Source: Parapedobacter defluvii (GTDB lineage: Bacteria > Bacteroidota > Bacteroidia > Sphingobacteriales > Sphingobacteriaceae). Taken from it: a stretch of DNA of 64,000 bases. The DNA lies in contig NZ_BMIK01000003.1 of assembly GCF_014642075.1 (NCBI RefSeq), forward strand, positions 124,001 through 188,000, written 5' to 3'. The position numbers and the translations under genes were made by a program. Shown one piece after another: positions 8,301-16,883 of the stretch. Below the pieces are notes generated by a model that saw nothing but the letters and a program-made list of their open reading frames with translations, searched no databases and was not told the DNA's origin. Numbering within the stretch: the stretch's first letter is position 1; each line of letters starts with the position of its first letter.

Positions 8301-9521
8301 ATGAGTACAAATTATTCCTTGCTCTTCTACTTGAAGAAACCAAAAAATTATGTGTGCGGCCCCAAGCCGATTTACATGCGTATCACCGTGGCCGGTGAAC
8401 CCAAGGAAGTGTCCACTGGCCGAGAATGCGACCCCGTACGCTGGAACGCCAAGTCCAATCGTGCCAAGGGTACCAAAGAGGATATCCGTGGCCTGAACGC
8501 CTACCTCGACACGATGGAGCGAAAGGTGGCCAATGCCCACCTGCAACTCGTAAAGGACGGCGCGGAAATCACTGCCGAAACGCTGAAACTAAAGTACCTT
8601 GGCAAAGACGTGCAGCGGCGGTATTTGATGGAAACGTTTACCGAACACAACCGGAAGATGGAAGCGTTGCTTGGGAAAGGCTTTAAACCCAACACGCTGA
8701 AAGGCTACAACACTTCTGTTGCACACCTGACCTTCTATTTGGAAAAATGCCATGGTGAAACGGACATCGACATCCGGCGCATCGACCATGCGTTCATCAT
8801 AGGCTATGAGTTTTTCCTCCGCTCTGACATGGGATGCAGTGCGGTGTCGGCAGCCAAGTACATGAAACACCTGCGTAAAATCATAAACCAGTGTCTTGCG
8901 CACCGATGGATTACGGAAACCCCCTTTGCGTTCTACAAAACGAAAGCCAAGCCAAGGGAAAAGGAATTCCTAACACCGGATGAATTAGACAGGATAACCA
9001 TTAGGGAATTCAGCATACTAAGGCTTGCGCACGTGCGTGATATCTTCGTGTTCTGCTGCTATACGGGGCTGTCATACGCCGATGTGCGGAAACTGCAAAA
9101 GACGGACATCGCCAAGGGTATTGACGGTAGATTGTGGGTATTGACCAGCCGGGAGAAAACGGAAACTTACTCCAACATCCCGCTGCTTCCGCAAGCCTTG
9201 GAAATCATCGGACGGTATGCGGACTATCCCCCATGCGTGGCAAAGGGGCTGGTACTTCCGGTATTGAGCAACCAAAAGATGAACAGCTACCTAAAGGAAA
9301 TTGCCGACCTGTGCGGCATCACCAAAAAGCTGACATTCCATATGGCACGGCACACATTCGCCACCACCGTAACGCTGGCCAACAACGTGCCGATAGAAAC
9401 TGTCTCAAAAATGCTGGGGCATACGAACATCAAGACGACCCAGCACTATGCCAAGCTGCTGGATACGCGGATCGGCAGTGATATGGAGGCCTTACAGAAG
9501 CGGTTGGCCGGAATACGTTAA
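8301..9521 (+). CDS. Tyrosine site-specific integrase of the island
   Basis: A 406-residue Bacteroidota-type integrase. The N-terminal arm-binding domain (about 1-95) contains YMRITVAGEPKEVSTG, the SAM-like core-binding domain spans about 105-215, and the catalytic domain about 220-400. HMARHTFAT gives His347 and Arg350, LGHTNIKTTQHY gives His374 and the nucleophile Tyr383. The position that normally holds the first catalytic Arg reads CYTGLSYADV (Ser258), as in many Bacteroidota conjugative-transposon integrases. It lies next to attL and points into the island, so it most likely catalyses insertion into tRNA-Glu. Confidence 0.92.
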   Translation: MSTNYSLLFYLKKPKNYVCGPKPIYMRITVAGEPKEVSTGRECDPVRWNAKSNRAKGTKEDIRGLNAYLDTMERKVANAHLQLVKDGAEITAETLKLKYLGKDVQRRYLMETFTEHNRKMEALLGKGFKPNTLKGYNTSVAHLTFYLEKCHGETDIDIRRIDHAFIIGYEFFLRSDMGCSAVSAAKYMKHLRKIINQCLAHRWITETPFAFYKTKAKPREKEFLTPDELDRITIREFSILRLAHVRDIFVFCCYTGLSYADVRKLQKTDIAKGIDGRLWVLTSREKTETYSNIPLLPQALEIIGRYADYPPCVAKGLVLPVLSNQKMNSYLKEIADLCGITKKLTFHMARHTFATTVTLANNVPIETVSKMLGHTNIKTTQHYAKLLDTRIGSDMEALQKRLAGIR

Positions 9522-9581
9522 TGGCAACAGACGTCGCTGAAAATTATTCATACTTTTACACACGTACAACCAAGCAGAACA

Positions 9582-10466
9582 ATGAAGCAAAAAGATGACT
9601 ATCTATGGAAAGGGGTTTTGGAGGACGTTTTTGACGACTTCCTCCGTTTCCTGTATCCCGATGCGGACAGCATTTTTGATTTAAGCAGGGGTATCACATT
9701 TCTCGACAAAGAACTGGAACAATTATTCCCTCCGGAAGATGATGAGTTCGCTCTCAAAGTGGTTGATAAGCTGGCGCAGGTATACACCCATGACGGCGCA
9801 AAGGAATGGGTTTTAATCCATGTCGAGGTACAGGGCAGCTATCGCAAGGATTTTGCCTCGCGGATGTTCACCTATTACTATCGGATACTTGATAAATACC
9901 ACAAACGTATCGCTGCCTTTGCCATCCTGACAGAGGCCAGTAAAAAGCCAAGGCCCAATGTCTTTGAAGAGGAATTCATGGGTACAAGCATCCAATACAG
10001 GTTCAATACCTACAAAATTGCTGAACAGGATACCGATCGTCTTTTGGCATCCGACAATCCTTTTGCTCTGGTCGTCCTAACTGCCAAGGCGGCATTTGTC
10101 GGCAAAAACGTGAATGACAAAGACGAAAGCGACAAGGCCTTGTTACAGACAAAAATACAGTTGGCGCGTGAATTGCTGGAAAGGAATATGAGCAAGGAAA
10201 AAATCAGGGGACTGATGAATTTCTTACGCTACTATGTACGTTTTGATAACTCGGGAGTAAACACTATCTTTGAACAAGAAGTCGAAAAATTGACAGAAAG
10301 GAGCCACACGATGGGTATCGAAGAATTATTATTAAACAGGGCTAAAAAGGAAGGCAAGCGTGAAAGTTTAATCTCCGTTGCCCGCGAAATGAAAAAGGAC
10401 GGCATTCCCGTTGAACAGATTGTCAAATTTACTAAGCTGTCCATCAAGGAAATCGAAAAGCTCTAA
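9582..10466 (+). CDS. Rpn-family (YhgA-like) PD-(D/E)XK nuclease
   Basis: 294 residues matching the Rpn family of recombination-promoting nucleases, formerly called putative transposases. The N-terminal nuclease core includes DVFDDFLRFLYPDA, the IHVEVQGSYRKDFASRMF segment (the ExQ of the PD-(D/E)XK site) and YYYRILDKYHKRIAAFAIL. The C-terminus is a helical region ending in an HTH-like IPVEQIVKFTKLSIKEIEKL. E. coli Rpn proteins cut DNA and raise RecA-independent recombination. It sits 60 bases after the integrase, on the same strand. A passenger or toxin-like role is also possible. Confidence 0.85.
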   Translation: MKQKDDYLWKGVLEDVFDDFLRFLYPDADSIFDLSRGITFLDKELEQLFPPEDDEFALKVVDKLAQVYTHDGAKEWVLIHVEVQGSYRKDFASRMFTYYYRILDKYHKRIAAFAILTEASKKPRPNVFEEEFMGTSIQYRFNTYKIAEQDTDRLLASDNPFALVVLTAKAAFVGKNVNDKDESDKALLQTKIQLARELLERNMSKEKIRGLMNFLRYYVRFDNSGVNTIFEQEVEKLTERSHTMGIEELLLNRAKKEGKRESLISVAREMKKDGIPVEQIVKFTKLSIKEIEKL

Positions 10467-10484
10467 TAGAGTTCTTACGTAAAC

Positions 10485-11471
10485 TCAACGCCTAATCCCT
10501 TGTGACTGCGCTTTCTTTTTCCGTTTGCGCCGCTTTTCCTCCTCCTCGATGGGGTTTTGCTGCTCACCCGCTACATCCACCGGAGCCATCAGCAATCCCA
10601 ATAGGTCGGCAGCCATGCTGCCCGTGGTGGCCAGCATTTCGCCCACGCTTTCGAACATGCCTTGGGCAACATCATGTGCCAGTTCCATCGCCAACGGCTG
10701 ACCCTGCGGATGCCGTCCCGTCAATTCCGTGAGCGTGTGCATCTGCGCTTTCTGGTGTGCCATGCCGTTTTTCATCGTGTTGGCGTATTGCAGGCTGTCT
10801 TTCAGGTTACGCTCGAAGTCGAACAGTTCATCGAACAGCGTCTCGCCCGACTGCTTGAACGCGGTGCGGTCGAACTGCCCCAGCTTCTGCGAATGGGTTT
10901 TGTTTTTGCCACGTGACGTATTCTGCGGGCTTAGCTTGATTTTATTGGTGATGTCCTTGCGGCTCACGATGATTTGGACATGCATCTGCCGCCCCTCCTT
11001 GCGTTCCCCTTTTCTCTTTTGCCCGCTTTTCACCTCCCTGTCGTTGTGGCCGTAATAGCGGTGGTTTTCCAGCTTGCCGAACCAAAGCAAATCGCTGTGG
11101 CTGTCGATGCCGGGGCGTTTGAAGTTACGGGCATATTCGTCCATTACCCTCGTGGCAAATTCCTTTAGCTTTTCCCTTGCCCCGTCCTCGCCGTATTTGG
11201 ACACGAGGTGCGCCAGTTCCTTGTGGCTGGGGCTGACGTTAATGAGGAAGAACTTGCTGTCGTCCCTGCCCAGCTTGGCTACGTTGCGGTCTATGCCCAT
11301 CCTTACTTCGTGGGGTTTGATGTCGCTGGCCGTCCCGTTGAACCAACGCTCCGGCTTATTTTCCATCCCGTTTTCGGGCTTCATCCGGTTTTCCTTTTCG
11401 AGGTAATGCACCAGCGCACCGCTGCTGCCCTTGTTGTCGCCCGTTTCCGACTTGGTGATGTTGATGTACAT
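10485..11471 (-). CDS. Mobilization protein / relaxase-like (BtgB or DUF5712 type)
   Basis: 328 residues beginning MYINITKSETGDNKGSSGALVHYLEKENR, a start I associate with Bacteroidota mobilization proteins found beside BfmA/BtgA (name recalled, not searched). GRQMHVQIIVSRKD around residue 172 has the HxQ pattern of a relaxase strand, and tyrosines occur near the N-terminus. The C-terminus is helical and ends in a very basic run. It is the last gene of a minus-strand operon, three bases after the BfmA/BtgA gene. Expected role: nicking at oriT together with that accessory protein. Confidence 0.75.
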   Translation of the reverse strand: MYINITKSETGDNKGSSGALVHYLEKENRMKPENGMENKPERWFNGTASDIKPHEVRMGIDRNVAKLGRDDSKFFLINVSPSHKELAHLVSKYGEDGAREKLKEFATRVMDEYARNFKRPGIDSHSDLLWFGKLENHRYYGHNDREVKSGQKRKGERKEGRQMHVQIIVSRKDITNKIKLSPQNTSRGKNKTHSQKLGQFDRTAFKQSGETLFDELFDFERNLKDSLQYANTMKNGMAHQKAQMHTLTELTGRHPQGQPLAMELAHDVAQGMFESVGEMLATTGSMAADLLGLLMAPVDVAGEQQNPIEEEEKRRKRKKKAQSQGIRR

Positions 11472-11474
11472 ACG

Positions 11475-12029
11475 TTACAGATTATCCAGTGATTGCCTTG
11501 CACGCCCAGCCAGTTCCTCCTTTTTGGCCGCCGATACAGGCCAGCCGAGGGTTTCCCTTTGGGTAATGTAGTAATCCAGTACCTGCCGGAACCTGGACTT
11601 CAATGTTTCCCTTTCCCGCATGTTGCCAAGTATCTTTTTCAGTGTACCGTCCACCAGTTTCAGGTAGCCGATGGTTTCCCTGCCCATGATGGTTGCCTCC
11701 GACTGCCCTTTGCCGATGTTTTTTAAAAGTGGGCTTTGTGTTTTGGCAATGGCCATCAGTTCCTCCATAGCCGAGTACATCGGCGCCAGCATGTCACCCT
11801 CCTGTTTGCGGATGAACGAAAGGATGCGGTTGATACCGTTCGATAACTCCTTTTTCAGCACCTCATCGTTCAGGTCGGCGGGGTCTTTCTTGCTCTTGTA
11901 GAAATAATCCACCATCTGCATGAACAGTTCCCGCTTGGTGCGGCCAAGTTTCCGCGCAAGCAACGTGAGCCGTTCGTCCACCGCTTCGGGGAAACGGACG
12001 GATTTCTTATTCTCATCAATCCTAACCAC
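11475..12029 (-). CDS. BfmA/BtgA family mobilization accessory protein
   Basis: 184 residues with an N-terminal ribbon-helix-helix-like DNA-binding part (KSVRFPEAVDERLTLLARKLGRTKRELFMQMVDYF) followed by a helical C-terminal region. This matches the BfmA/BtgA oriT-binding proteins of mobilizable Bacteroides elements. It overlaps the upstream gene by eight bases and precedes the relaxase-like gene by three, so the set is one translation unit. Confidence 0.85.
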   Translation of the reverse strand: MVRIDENKKSVRFPEAVDERLTLLARKLGRTKRELFMQMVDYFYKSKKDPADLNDEVLKKELSNGINRILSFIRKQEGDMLAPMYSAMEELMAIAKTQSPLLKNIGKGQSEATIMGRETIGYLKLVDGTLKKILGNMRERETLKSRFRQVLDYYITQRETLGWPVSAAKKEELAGRARQSLDNL

Positions 12030-12345
12030 TTACCCCTCCCTCCGTGCGGATAACAAACCTGAACCTGCTGCCCTTGGCCGGATGCCACGAGGGGCGGTAC
12101 TCCACATAGCCGTAGGCCACCAGTTCCGACAGGCACTTGTGGTAGGTGGCGATGGAGCGTATCCGCGAGAAGCGCATCAGCTTCCTGCGGCTGGCGTGGA
12201 AATGATTATTGGGATTGCCGCAATCGTGGTGGTAGAACAATGCCGCCACCAATCCGATGTGCGTGGGCAGCAAACGCCCGTCATCGCCAATCCGCTCGAA
12301 GAACGCGCTGAACGCGTGCTTGGGCAATTCCATCCGTTCACCCAT
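12022..12345 (-). CDS. Winged-helix-like protein of the mobilization operon
   Basis: 107 residues. HFHASRRKLMRFSRIRSIATYHKCLSELVAYGYVEYRP reads like a winged helix-turn-helix followed by a wing, as in plasmid-type regulators or replication initiators. Proteins of this size often lie between the excisionase-like gene and BfmA/BtgA in Bacteroidota mobile elements. It overlaps both neighbours by eight bases. The exact role (regulator or replication) cannot be decided here. Confidence 0.65.
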   Translation of the reverse strand: MGERMELPKHAFSAFFERIGDDGRLLPTHIGLVAALFYHHDCGNPNNHFHASRRKLMRFSRIRSIATYHKCLSELVAYGYVEYRPSWHPAKGSRFRFVIRTEGGVSG

Positions 12346-12613
12346 TGCCGTTACCTCCCTCCATCATTTTCCTGATGTCCTCCCTGCGGTAGTACATGCT
12401 GCCGCCCACCTTGCGGTACGGCAACGTGCCGCCCGCACGGAGGTTCTGCAACGTTCCAGGCGATATGCCAAGTAGCCTGCTCACCTCGGCACTTTTCAGC
12501 CACTCCCTGCCAAGATTGTCTTTTTCCCTGTTTCCGATGATTTGCTTTAACTCCTCCAGCATTTCCCGCTTGAACTGCCGGAGGTCTTCCCGTGTGACAA
12601 TGTCTATTTCCAT
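12338..12613 (-). CDS. Excisionase-like helix-turn-helix protein
   Basis: 91 residues. A short N-terminal coiled coil (DLRQFKREMLEELKQIIGNR) leads into a MerR/excisionase-type HTH: LKSAEVSRLLGISPGTLQNL, then GTLPYRKVGGSMYYRREDI, the typical HTH_17 wing. Such proteins act as recombination directionality factors or as activators of excision genes. It is the first gene of the minus-strand mobilization operon, downstream of the inverted-repeat cluster at 12,642-12,761. Confidence 0.85.
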   Translation of the reverse strand: MEIDIVTREDLRQFKREMLEELKQIIGNREKDNLGREWLKSAEVSRLLGISPGTLQNLRAGGTLPYRKVGGSMYYRREDIRKMMEGGNGNG

Positions 12614-12641
12614 ATCCCTATCATTATGTTTCCCTATCCAT

Positions 12642-12820
12642 ATATCCCGATAGCGGGATATTCATTCACGCCGTTTACATAGCGCACGGTATACCGCCAA
12701 GTATACCGGAACCTTGCGCTGGTGCTATCCCAGCGTATTGGGGTATCCCCGGAGGATACCCGAAACCCCCATGGCGATAGCGTGGGGGCAAGCAAGTAGG
12801 GCTATGCCCAACTTCCGCTT
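12642..12820. other. Cluster of inverted repeats, candidate oriT / control region
   Basis: The 404-base gap 12,614-13,017 has no credible gene but is dense in inverted repeats. They are ATATCCCG/CGGGATAT (12,642-12,661), CGGTATAC/GTATACCG (12,687-12,708), GGGTATCC/GGATACCC (12,741-12,761) and CCCCCA/TGGGGG just after. It lies at the head of the mobilization operon, where oriT of BfmA/BtgA-type elements would be expected. The nick site cannot be identified by eye. Confidence 0.45.
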
Positions 12821-13017
12821 GCTCCATTCCCATCGGGAAATGGCAATTTGGTGGAACGTGCGAACCGCACGGTTTGGCTCTGCTACCAGACAGGGTGATA
12901 TCCGGTGTTTCCATCGTGCGGCATCCATTCCGTTGGGGCAAAGTTGGGGGATAAAACGGGGATGTGGATGACCAACCGGGGCGGCATGGTCATGTTCGGA
13001 AATTGAACGGGTCTGGG

Positions 13018-13767
13018 TCAGGCTTGGTTTGCGGGAACGATACGGAACAGCTTCCTGTCTTCGGGAACCTGCGAACCCTTTATCGGGGCTTCACCCTTGC
13101 CCACGAAATAGTTGCGAGCGGTATCCAATGGGATTTCCTTGCCGCCGTGGTTGAAGTATTTCGCTACCAATTTGTAATACGGACTGTGGTGGTCGCTTTT
13201 GAGCAGCGACCTCCCATTGGGCAATCCCACTTCGCGCACTTGCTGGATGAGGTCGATGAGCGTGGGCAGGTAGCCGTCCTCAACATACACTTTCTGTGCA
13301 ACCCCATATTTCGTATGCGCTTTCAACTGTTCTTCCAAATCCTGTATACGGGCTTGAAGTTCGGCTATCTTTTCGTCTTTTTCTTTCAGCAGCACATCGT
13401 TTGGCCTAATGTTCCATTTATCGCGTGTGTCGAGGTATTGCTGGAATTCGGTAAGTTTCCCGATGTTTGACTGATGTCGGGGGTGCTCGGATGAGAACGG
13501 GTCTTTCCGCTCGAAATGTTCAATCCGTTTCTGCACGATGTACCACACATAGGAAAGGAACTCCTTTTCGGATCCCTGCCCCTTGGACAGGAAATAATTC
13601 AGGTGGTAGGTGTAATAGTTCTCAAATTCGGTTTTGTCCAACCCATATATTTTGAGCAAAAAATGGTTGTTGCCATACCCCCTCTTCAAACCAAGTATGT
13701 TGCCTACATCAAACGGATGTGGGGAAAAATCGAAGCGCTTTCTGCTTTTGAAGTAATTTAGTCCCAT
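13018..13767 (-). CDS. Uncharacterised protein with central coiled coil
   Basis: 249 residues; not recognised. The N-terminal half (about 1-105) is rich in aromatic residues and histidine (FDFSPHPFDVGNILGLKRGY). A coiled coil follows at about 125-152 (LLKEKDEKIAELQARIQDLEE in part), then a C-terminal part with GRSLLKSDHHSPYYKLVAKYF. It lies 23 bases downstream of the second recombinase on the same strand, so it may be co-expressed with it. A helper role for that recombinase or for the mobilization region is inference from position only. Confidence 0.7.
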   Translation of the reverse strand: MGLNYFKSRKRFDFSPHPFDVGNILGLKRGYGNNHFLLKIYGLDKTEFENYYTYHLNYFLSKGQGSEKEFLSYVWYIVQKRIEHFERKDPFSSEHPRHQSNIGKLTEFQQYLDTRDKWNIRPNDVLLKEKDEKIAELQARIQDLEEQLKAHTKYGVAQKVYVEDGYLPTLIDLIQQVREVGLPNGRSLLKSDHHSPYYKLVAKYFNHGGKEIPLDTARNYFVGKGEAPIKGSQVPEDRKLFRIVPANQA

Positions 13768-13790
13768 CGTGATAATCCTTAAATTTATAG

Positions 13791-14873
13791 CTACAACATC
13801 CTGTCCAACGGACTTTTGATTGCATTCAGTTGCGCATTGCCGACTTTTGCATAAAGCATCGTGGTCTTGATGTCATTGTGACCAAGTAGCTGCTGTATGA
13901 ATAACATGTCCGTGCCGTATTCCAGTAAATGCGTGGCGTAACTATGCCGCAAACCGTGTATCCCTATCGGCCTGTTTACCTTTGCGGCCTTCATCGCATT
14001 CTTGAACACAGCTTGGACACTGCGGACGGAATACCGCCCTCCGTACTGACCTTCAAAAAGATAAGTCTTAGGGCGATACGCTTTATAATACTCCCGTAGC
14101 AAATCCAGCACTGCGGTAGGTAGCGGTACATACCGGTCTTTCTTTCCTTTGCCCGCTTCGATGAGTACCTGCATTCGTCCACTGTCGATGTCACTCACTT
14201 TCAGATTGACAACCTCACTTACTCGCAGTCCCATTCCGTAGCACAGTTGCAACATCAGCAAATGCTTCTGGTTTCGTACCGTGTCGAATATCCGTTTTAC
14301 TTCCTTTTGGCTCAACACCTTTGGCAAGGTGGACGGCTTCTTCGGCCGTGGGATTTCGGCAAAGAAATCCGGTTTATGGAGCACCTGTTCAAAATAGAAT
14401 TTGATGGCGTTGAGCCTGCTGTGCAGCTGGCTTTCCGAAATCTTCAATGTATTGATGCAATAAAGGATGTAAGCACGGAGACGGTCGTAGCCCAGCGAAT
14501 CAACGGGCACGTCTTTCACCACATACAGTAACTGTGCAAATTCGACCATGTATGTCTTTATGGTGGACGGGCTGTAGGCTTTCATCTGCAACACTTCTTT
14601 CATGCGTTGCAACTCCCGTGCATTCACAGGTGACAATTTGGACAATCCCCCTTTGCCAACCGGTGGGGTTTCCATCCCGAACAGTGTGCGGAAATGGGTG
14701 CTGTCCGGTACATACCAGCACTTTTCAGACCTGCTCCACCTGCCTTTCAGCGATTTGACTAAATCAATTTTTGCCCGGTCGTATTTGAAATCCACCCAAA
14801 TGACCGCCGAATCATTATGCCTACCCTCCCGGAAAGCAAAATCGGAAAAATCAATAGCTTCCATACTGCGCAT
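13791..14873 (-). CDS. IntI/Xer-like tyrosine recombinase of the cassette array
   Basis: 360 residues. Residues 1-70 form a small extra domain (SLKGRWSRSEKCWYVPD) seen in Bacteroidota recombinases. The core-binding domain spans about 85-170 and the catalytic domain about 185-360, with all catalytic residues present: Arg217 (YGMGLRVSEV), Lys in GKGKKDR, His306 and Arg309 (HGLRHSYATH), His332 (LLGHNDIKTTM) and Tyr341. It ends in IKSPLDRML, like the SPLD tail of integron integrases, but lacks the extra IntI insertion between the second and third catalytic patches. It is divergent from the cassette array and starts 164 bases from the first cassette boundary, the intI-attI geometry. Confidence 0.9.
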   Translation of the reverse strand: MRSMEAIDFSDFAFREGRHNDSAVIWVDFKYDRAKIDLVKSLKGRWSRSEKCWYVPDSTHFRTLFGMETPPVGKGGLSKLSPVNARELQRMKEVLQMKAYSPSTIKTYMVEFAQLLYVVKDVPVDSLGYDRLRAYILYCINTLKISESQLHSRLNAIKFYFEQVLHKPDFFAEIPRPKKPSTLPKVLSQKEVKRIFDTVRNQKHLLMLQLCYGMGLRVSEVVNLKVSDIDSGRMQVLIEAGKGKKDRYVPLPTAVLDLLREYYKAYRPKTYLFEGQYGGRYSVRSVQAVFKNAMKAAKVNRPIGIHGLRHSYATHLLEYGTDMLFIQQLLGHNDIKTTMLYAKVGNAQLNAIKSPLDRML

Positions 14874-14986
14874 TTTGTATTACCTAATAAAGCAAATCTA
14901 ACAAAGTTACACAAAATGCGCAAGAGATAAAATCCGACAACACCAAAGCAAGACACTTAAGAACAACTATTTATAGGGATTAATAG

Positions 14987-15050
14987 AAGGACGTTTGACG
15001 TCCTTGCATACATAAGATTATTGCGTATATTTGAGAGTTATAGCCAATGG
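14987..15050. other. attI-like site at the head of the cassette array
   Basis: GTTATAGCCAATGG (15,037-15,050) matches the left-end consensus GTTANNNNCAATG shared by all three cassettes, but no folded attC arm precedes it. Instead there is a perfect hairpin AAGGACG-TTTGA-CGTCCTT (14,987-15,005) and two direct copies of TTGCRTAYA (15,004-15,012 and 15,021-15,029). This is what an attI site should look like: one simple crossover site with accessory repeats beside the recombinase gene. The rest of the 14,874-15,402 gap is AC-rich leader without a convincing gene. Confidence 0.6.
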
Positions 15051-15368
15051 TAGGACGACCGTGCAAACGACAAACGACCGACCTGAAATTTAAACGTTAA
15101 AACAAAGACAAACCATTTTGACAGGTGACCAACATAGAGACCATATTTCAATCGGACAACAGGTAAGCCGACACACCTTGCCTACGCTTCAGTATTTTTT
15201 ATTTTCCCAACCGCACATTTTTTTTAATTCAATTTTAGCCAGCCGCACATTTGGCACATTTGGTTTTGCCCAACACACAAGCCGACCCTTCGCAAAACCA
15301 AAAGAGCCAAATTTTCCCACCCACAGAAAGAAAATTTTAGAGCGACACGTTTTGGCGTTTCAGGCTTT

Positions 15369-15376
15369 TACTTTTG
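15369..15376 (+). promoter_or_regulatory. -7 element for the six-gene operon
   Basis: TACTTTTG matches the Bacteroidota TAnnTTTG element and ends 26 bases before the ATG at 15,403. The -33 element is weak (TTTTGG about 15 bases upstream). It supports 15,403 as the true start of the first gene and indicates that cassette 1 brings its own promoter. Confidence 0.45.
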
Positions 15377-15402
15377 TTGCAGAAATTAGAAATAAAGAAA
15401 GT

Positions 15403-16539
15403 ATGCAAACTAATAATTTAACACTTAGCCCTACAACTGACAGACCTTTTGAACTTGCTAAGACATCAGCAAAAATGACTATTTCAGAAGTTTTTGCAGA
15501 ACGGAAAGGTTCATATCTCAATGAGTTTACTTTATTTGTTGCCCACTTTAATTCAATCCCAAACTTTATTCATGAAGTTGACATTGACTGCAAAAAAGCC
15601 AATTTGTGGTTCTCTGAAAACTACAAATCAGAAATAAAAGACTTCTACTATGACAAAAGATATTTTAACAGAAGCAAGAAGGCAGAAATTGATGATATTT
15701 TTTATTTTCTATATGATGACCTAATTGTTGACTTCGACACAAACTGTTCCACAGTTCGCTTTTTATTCCGTAAAACTGAACTTTCAAAAGTTGAGGACAT
15801 TATAAATTCAATCCATAAATTCAAGAAAAGAAAGCAGAAACAAAAACCTGAAATTTCATTGCTTGTAAATAGCATGACAGGCATTGAAACAAAATCATTG
15901 CAAATTACCAAACCCAAGCTGAATATAGAAGATAACTATAACGAAGACTTTAAAGAAATTCACAAAACTATTTTACGAAGGCTTTCCAGAAAGAATGATA
16001 AAGGGTTAGTTCTTCTTCATGGAAAGCCTGGAACAGGTAAAACATCATATATCCGCTATCTAATTTCTTCATTGAAAAAGGATGTAATTTTTTTACCTCC
16101 AAATATGGCAAGTGCCATTACAAATCCGAGTTTAATTTCAATTCTCATAGACAATCCAAATTCAATTTTTGTTATTGAAGATGCAGAAAATATTGTGGTT
16201 GATAGAGAGCAAGACGGGAATTCTCCAGTATCTGCTTTACTAAACATTTCAGACGGACTTCTTGCCGACTGTTTGAATGTTCAAATTATTTGCTCGTTTA
16301 ACACTGACATTTCAAAAATTGATAGTGCTTTAATGCGAAAAGGACGATTAATAGCAAAATATGAATTTAAAGAATTAGAAGTTGAAAAAGCACAACAGCT
16401 TTCTAATAAATTAGGTTTTGAAACAAACATCAATAAGCCAATGACTTTGACTTCAATTTACAACCAAGACGAAAAAGATTTTCAACAATCAAGAAAAAGT
16501 AATCCAATTGGATTTCAAGCCATAAACAATAACAGGTAA
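15403..16539 (+). CDS. AAA-family ATPase, first gene of a putative defence operon
   Basis: 378 residues from ATG 15,403. The open frame extends to 15,118, but that part is AC-rich leader and a -7 element sits at 15,369. Residues 1-190 are an uncharacterised helical region. The AAA domain has Walker A GKPGTGKTS (about 207-215), Walker B IFVIEDAE (about 254-261), a sensor-like CSFNTDI and an arginine-finger-like LMRKGRL. The fold resembles BCS1-like and other AAA ATPases acting as remodellers. The gene opens an operon with repeat-protein, exonuclease, two DUF262 and WYL genes, so an ATP-driven role in a multi-protein antiviral complex is plausible but unproven. Confidence 0.85.
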   Translation: MQTNNLTLSPTTDRPFELAKTSAKMTISEVFAERKGSYLNEFTLFVAHFNSIPNFIHEVDIDCKKANLWFSENYKSEIKDFYYDKRYFNRSKKAEIDDIFYFLYDDLIVDFDTNCSTVRFLFRKTELSKVEDIINSIHKFKKRKQKQKPEISLLVNSMTGIETKSLQITKPKLNIEDNYNEDFKEIHKTILRRLSRKNDKGLVLLHGKPGTGKTSYIRYLISSLKKDVIFLPPNMASAITNPSLISILIDNPNSIFVIEDAENIVVDREQDGNSPVSALLNISDGLLADCLNVQIICSFNTDISKIDSALMRKGRLIAKYEFKELEVEKAQQLSNKLGFETNINKPMTLTSIYNQDEKDFQQSRKSNPIGFQAINNNR

Positions 16540-16583
16540 GCCGAAAACTGAATAGAGTAGGCGTTAAAATAAAAATATAAAAT

Positions 16584-16883
16584 ATGATTTCAGACGTAAG
16601 AGAAAAAGGAAGCCTCATCGAAGTTTATGATGCAAACAGCAAAAGAATTTCATACATGAGTGCAGGAAACAAAGAACTTGTTGGAGTAGCAAGTAATTTC
16701 TTTGTAGTTGTCAACGGTTCATTAATTGAAGTGTATGACGAAAAATGTAAACGCATTTCATACATGAGCCAAGGAAGCAAAATGGTAAGAGGTGCAGCAG
16801 GTAATACCTTCACAGTAAAAAACGGTAGCCTTATTGAAACCTATGATGAAAAGTGCAAAAGAATAAGTTACAAAAGTGCTTAA
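16584..16883 (+). CDS. Small protein of three 36-residue repeats
   Basis: 99 residues made almost wholly of a repeat: residues 9-44, 45-80 and a partial third at 81-99, each starting GSLIEVYD (or IETYD) and continuing KCKRISYMS, with a G.A.N.F.V.N second half. The alternating hydrophobic pattern suggests a beta-meander or small propeller blades, perhaps oligomerising. I do not recognise a named family. It lies 44 bases after the ATPase gene and overlaps the exonuclease start by eight bases. A scaffold or sensor role in the operon is a guess. Confidence 0.8.
   Translation: MISDVREKGSLIEVYDANSKRISYMSAGNKELVGVASNFFVVVNGSLIEVYDEKCKRISYMSQGSKMVRGAAGNTFTVKNGSLIETYDEKCKRISYKSA

Noticed and set aside
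12660..12970. Open frames in the mobilization control region
   Set aside because: They exist on both strands over the same inverted repeats and look like by-products of GC-rich repeats.
13791..14873. Calling the second recombinase a true IntI
   Set aside because: Catalytic residues and the SPLD tail fit, but the IntI-specific insertion is absent, so only 'IntI/Xer-like' is supported.
15118..15402. N-terminal extension of the ATPase reading frame
   Set aside because: It starts with TTG, has AC-rich leader-like composition, and a -7 element lies just before the ATG at 15,403, so it is taken as untranslated cassette leader.
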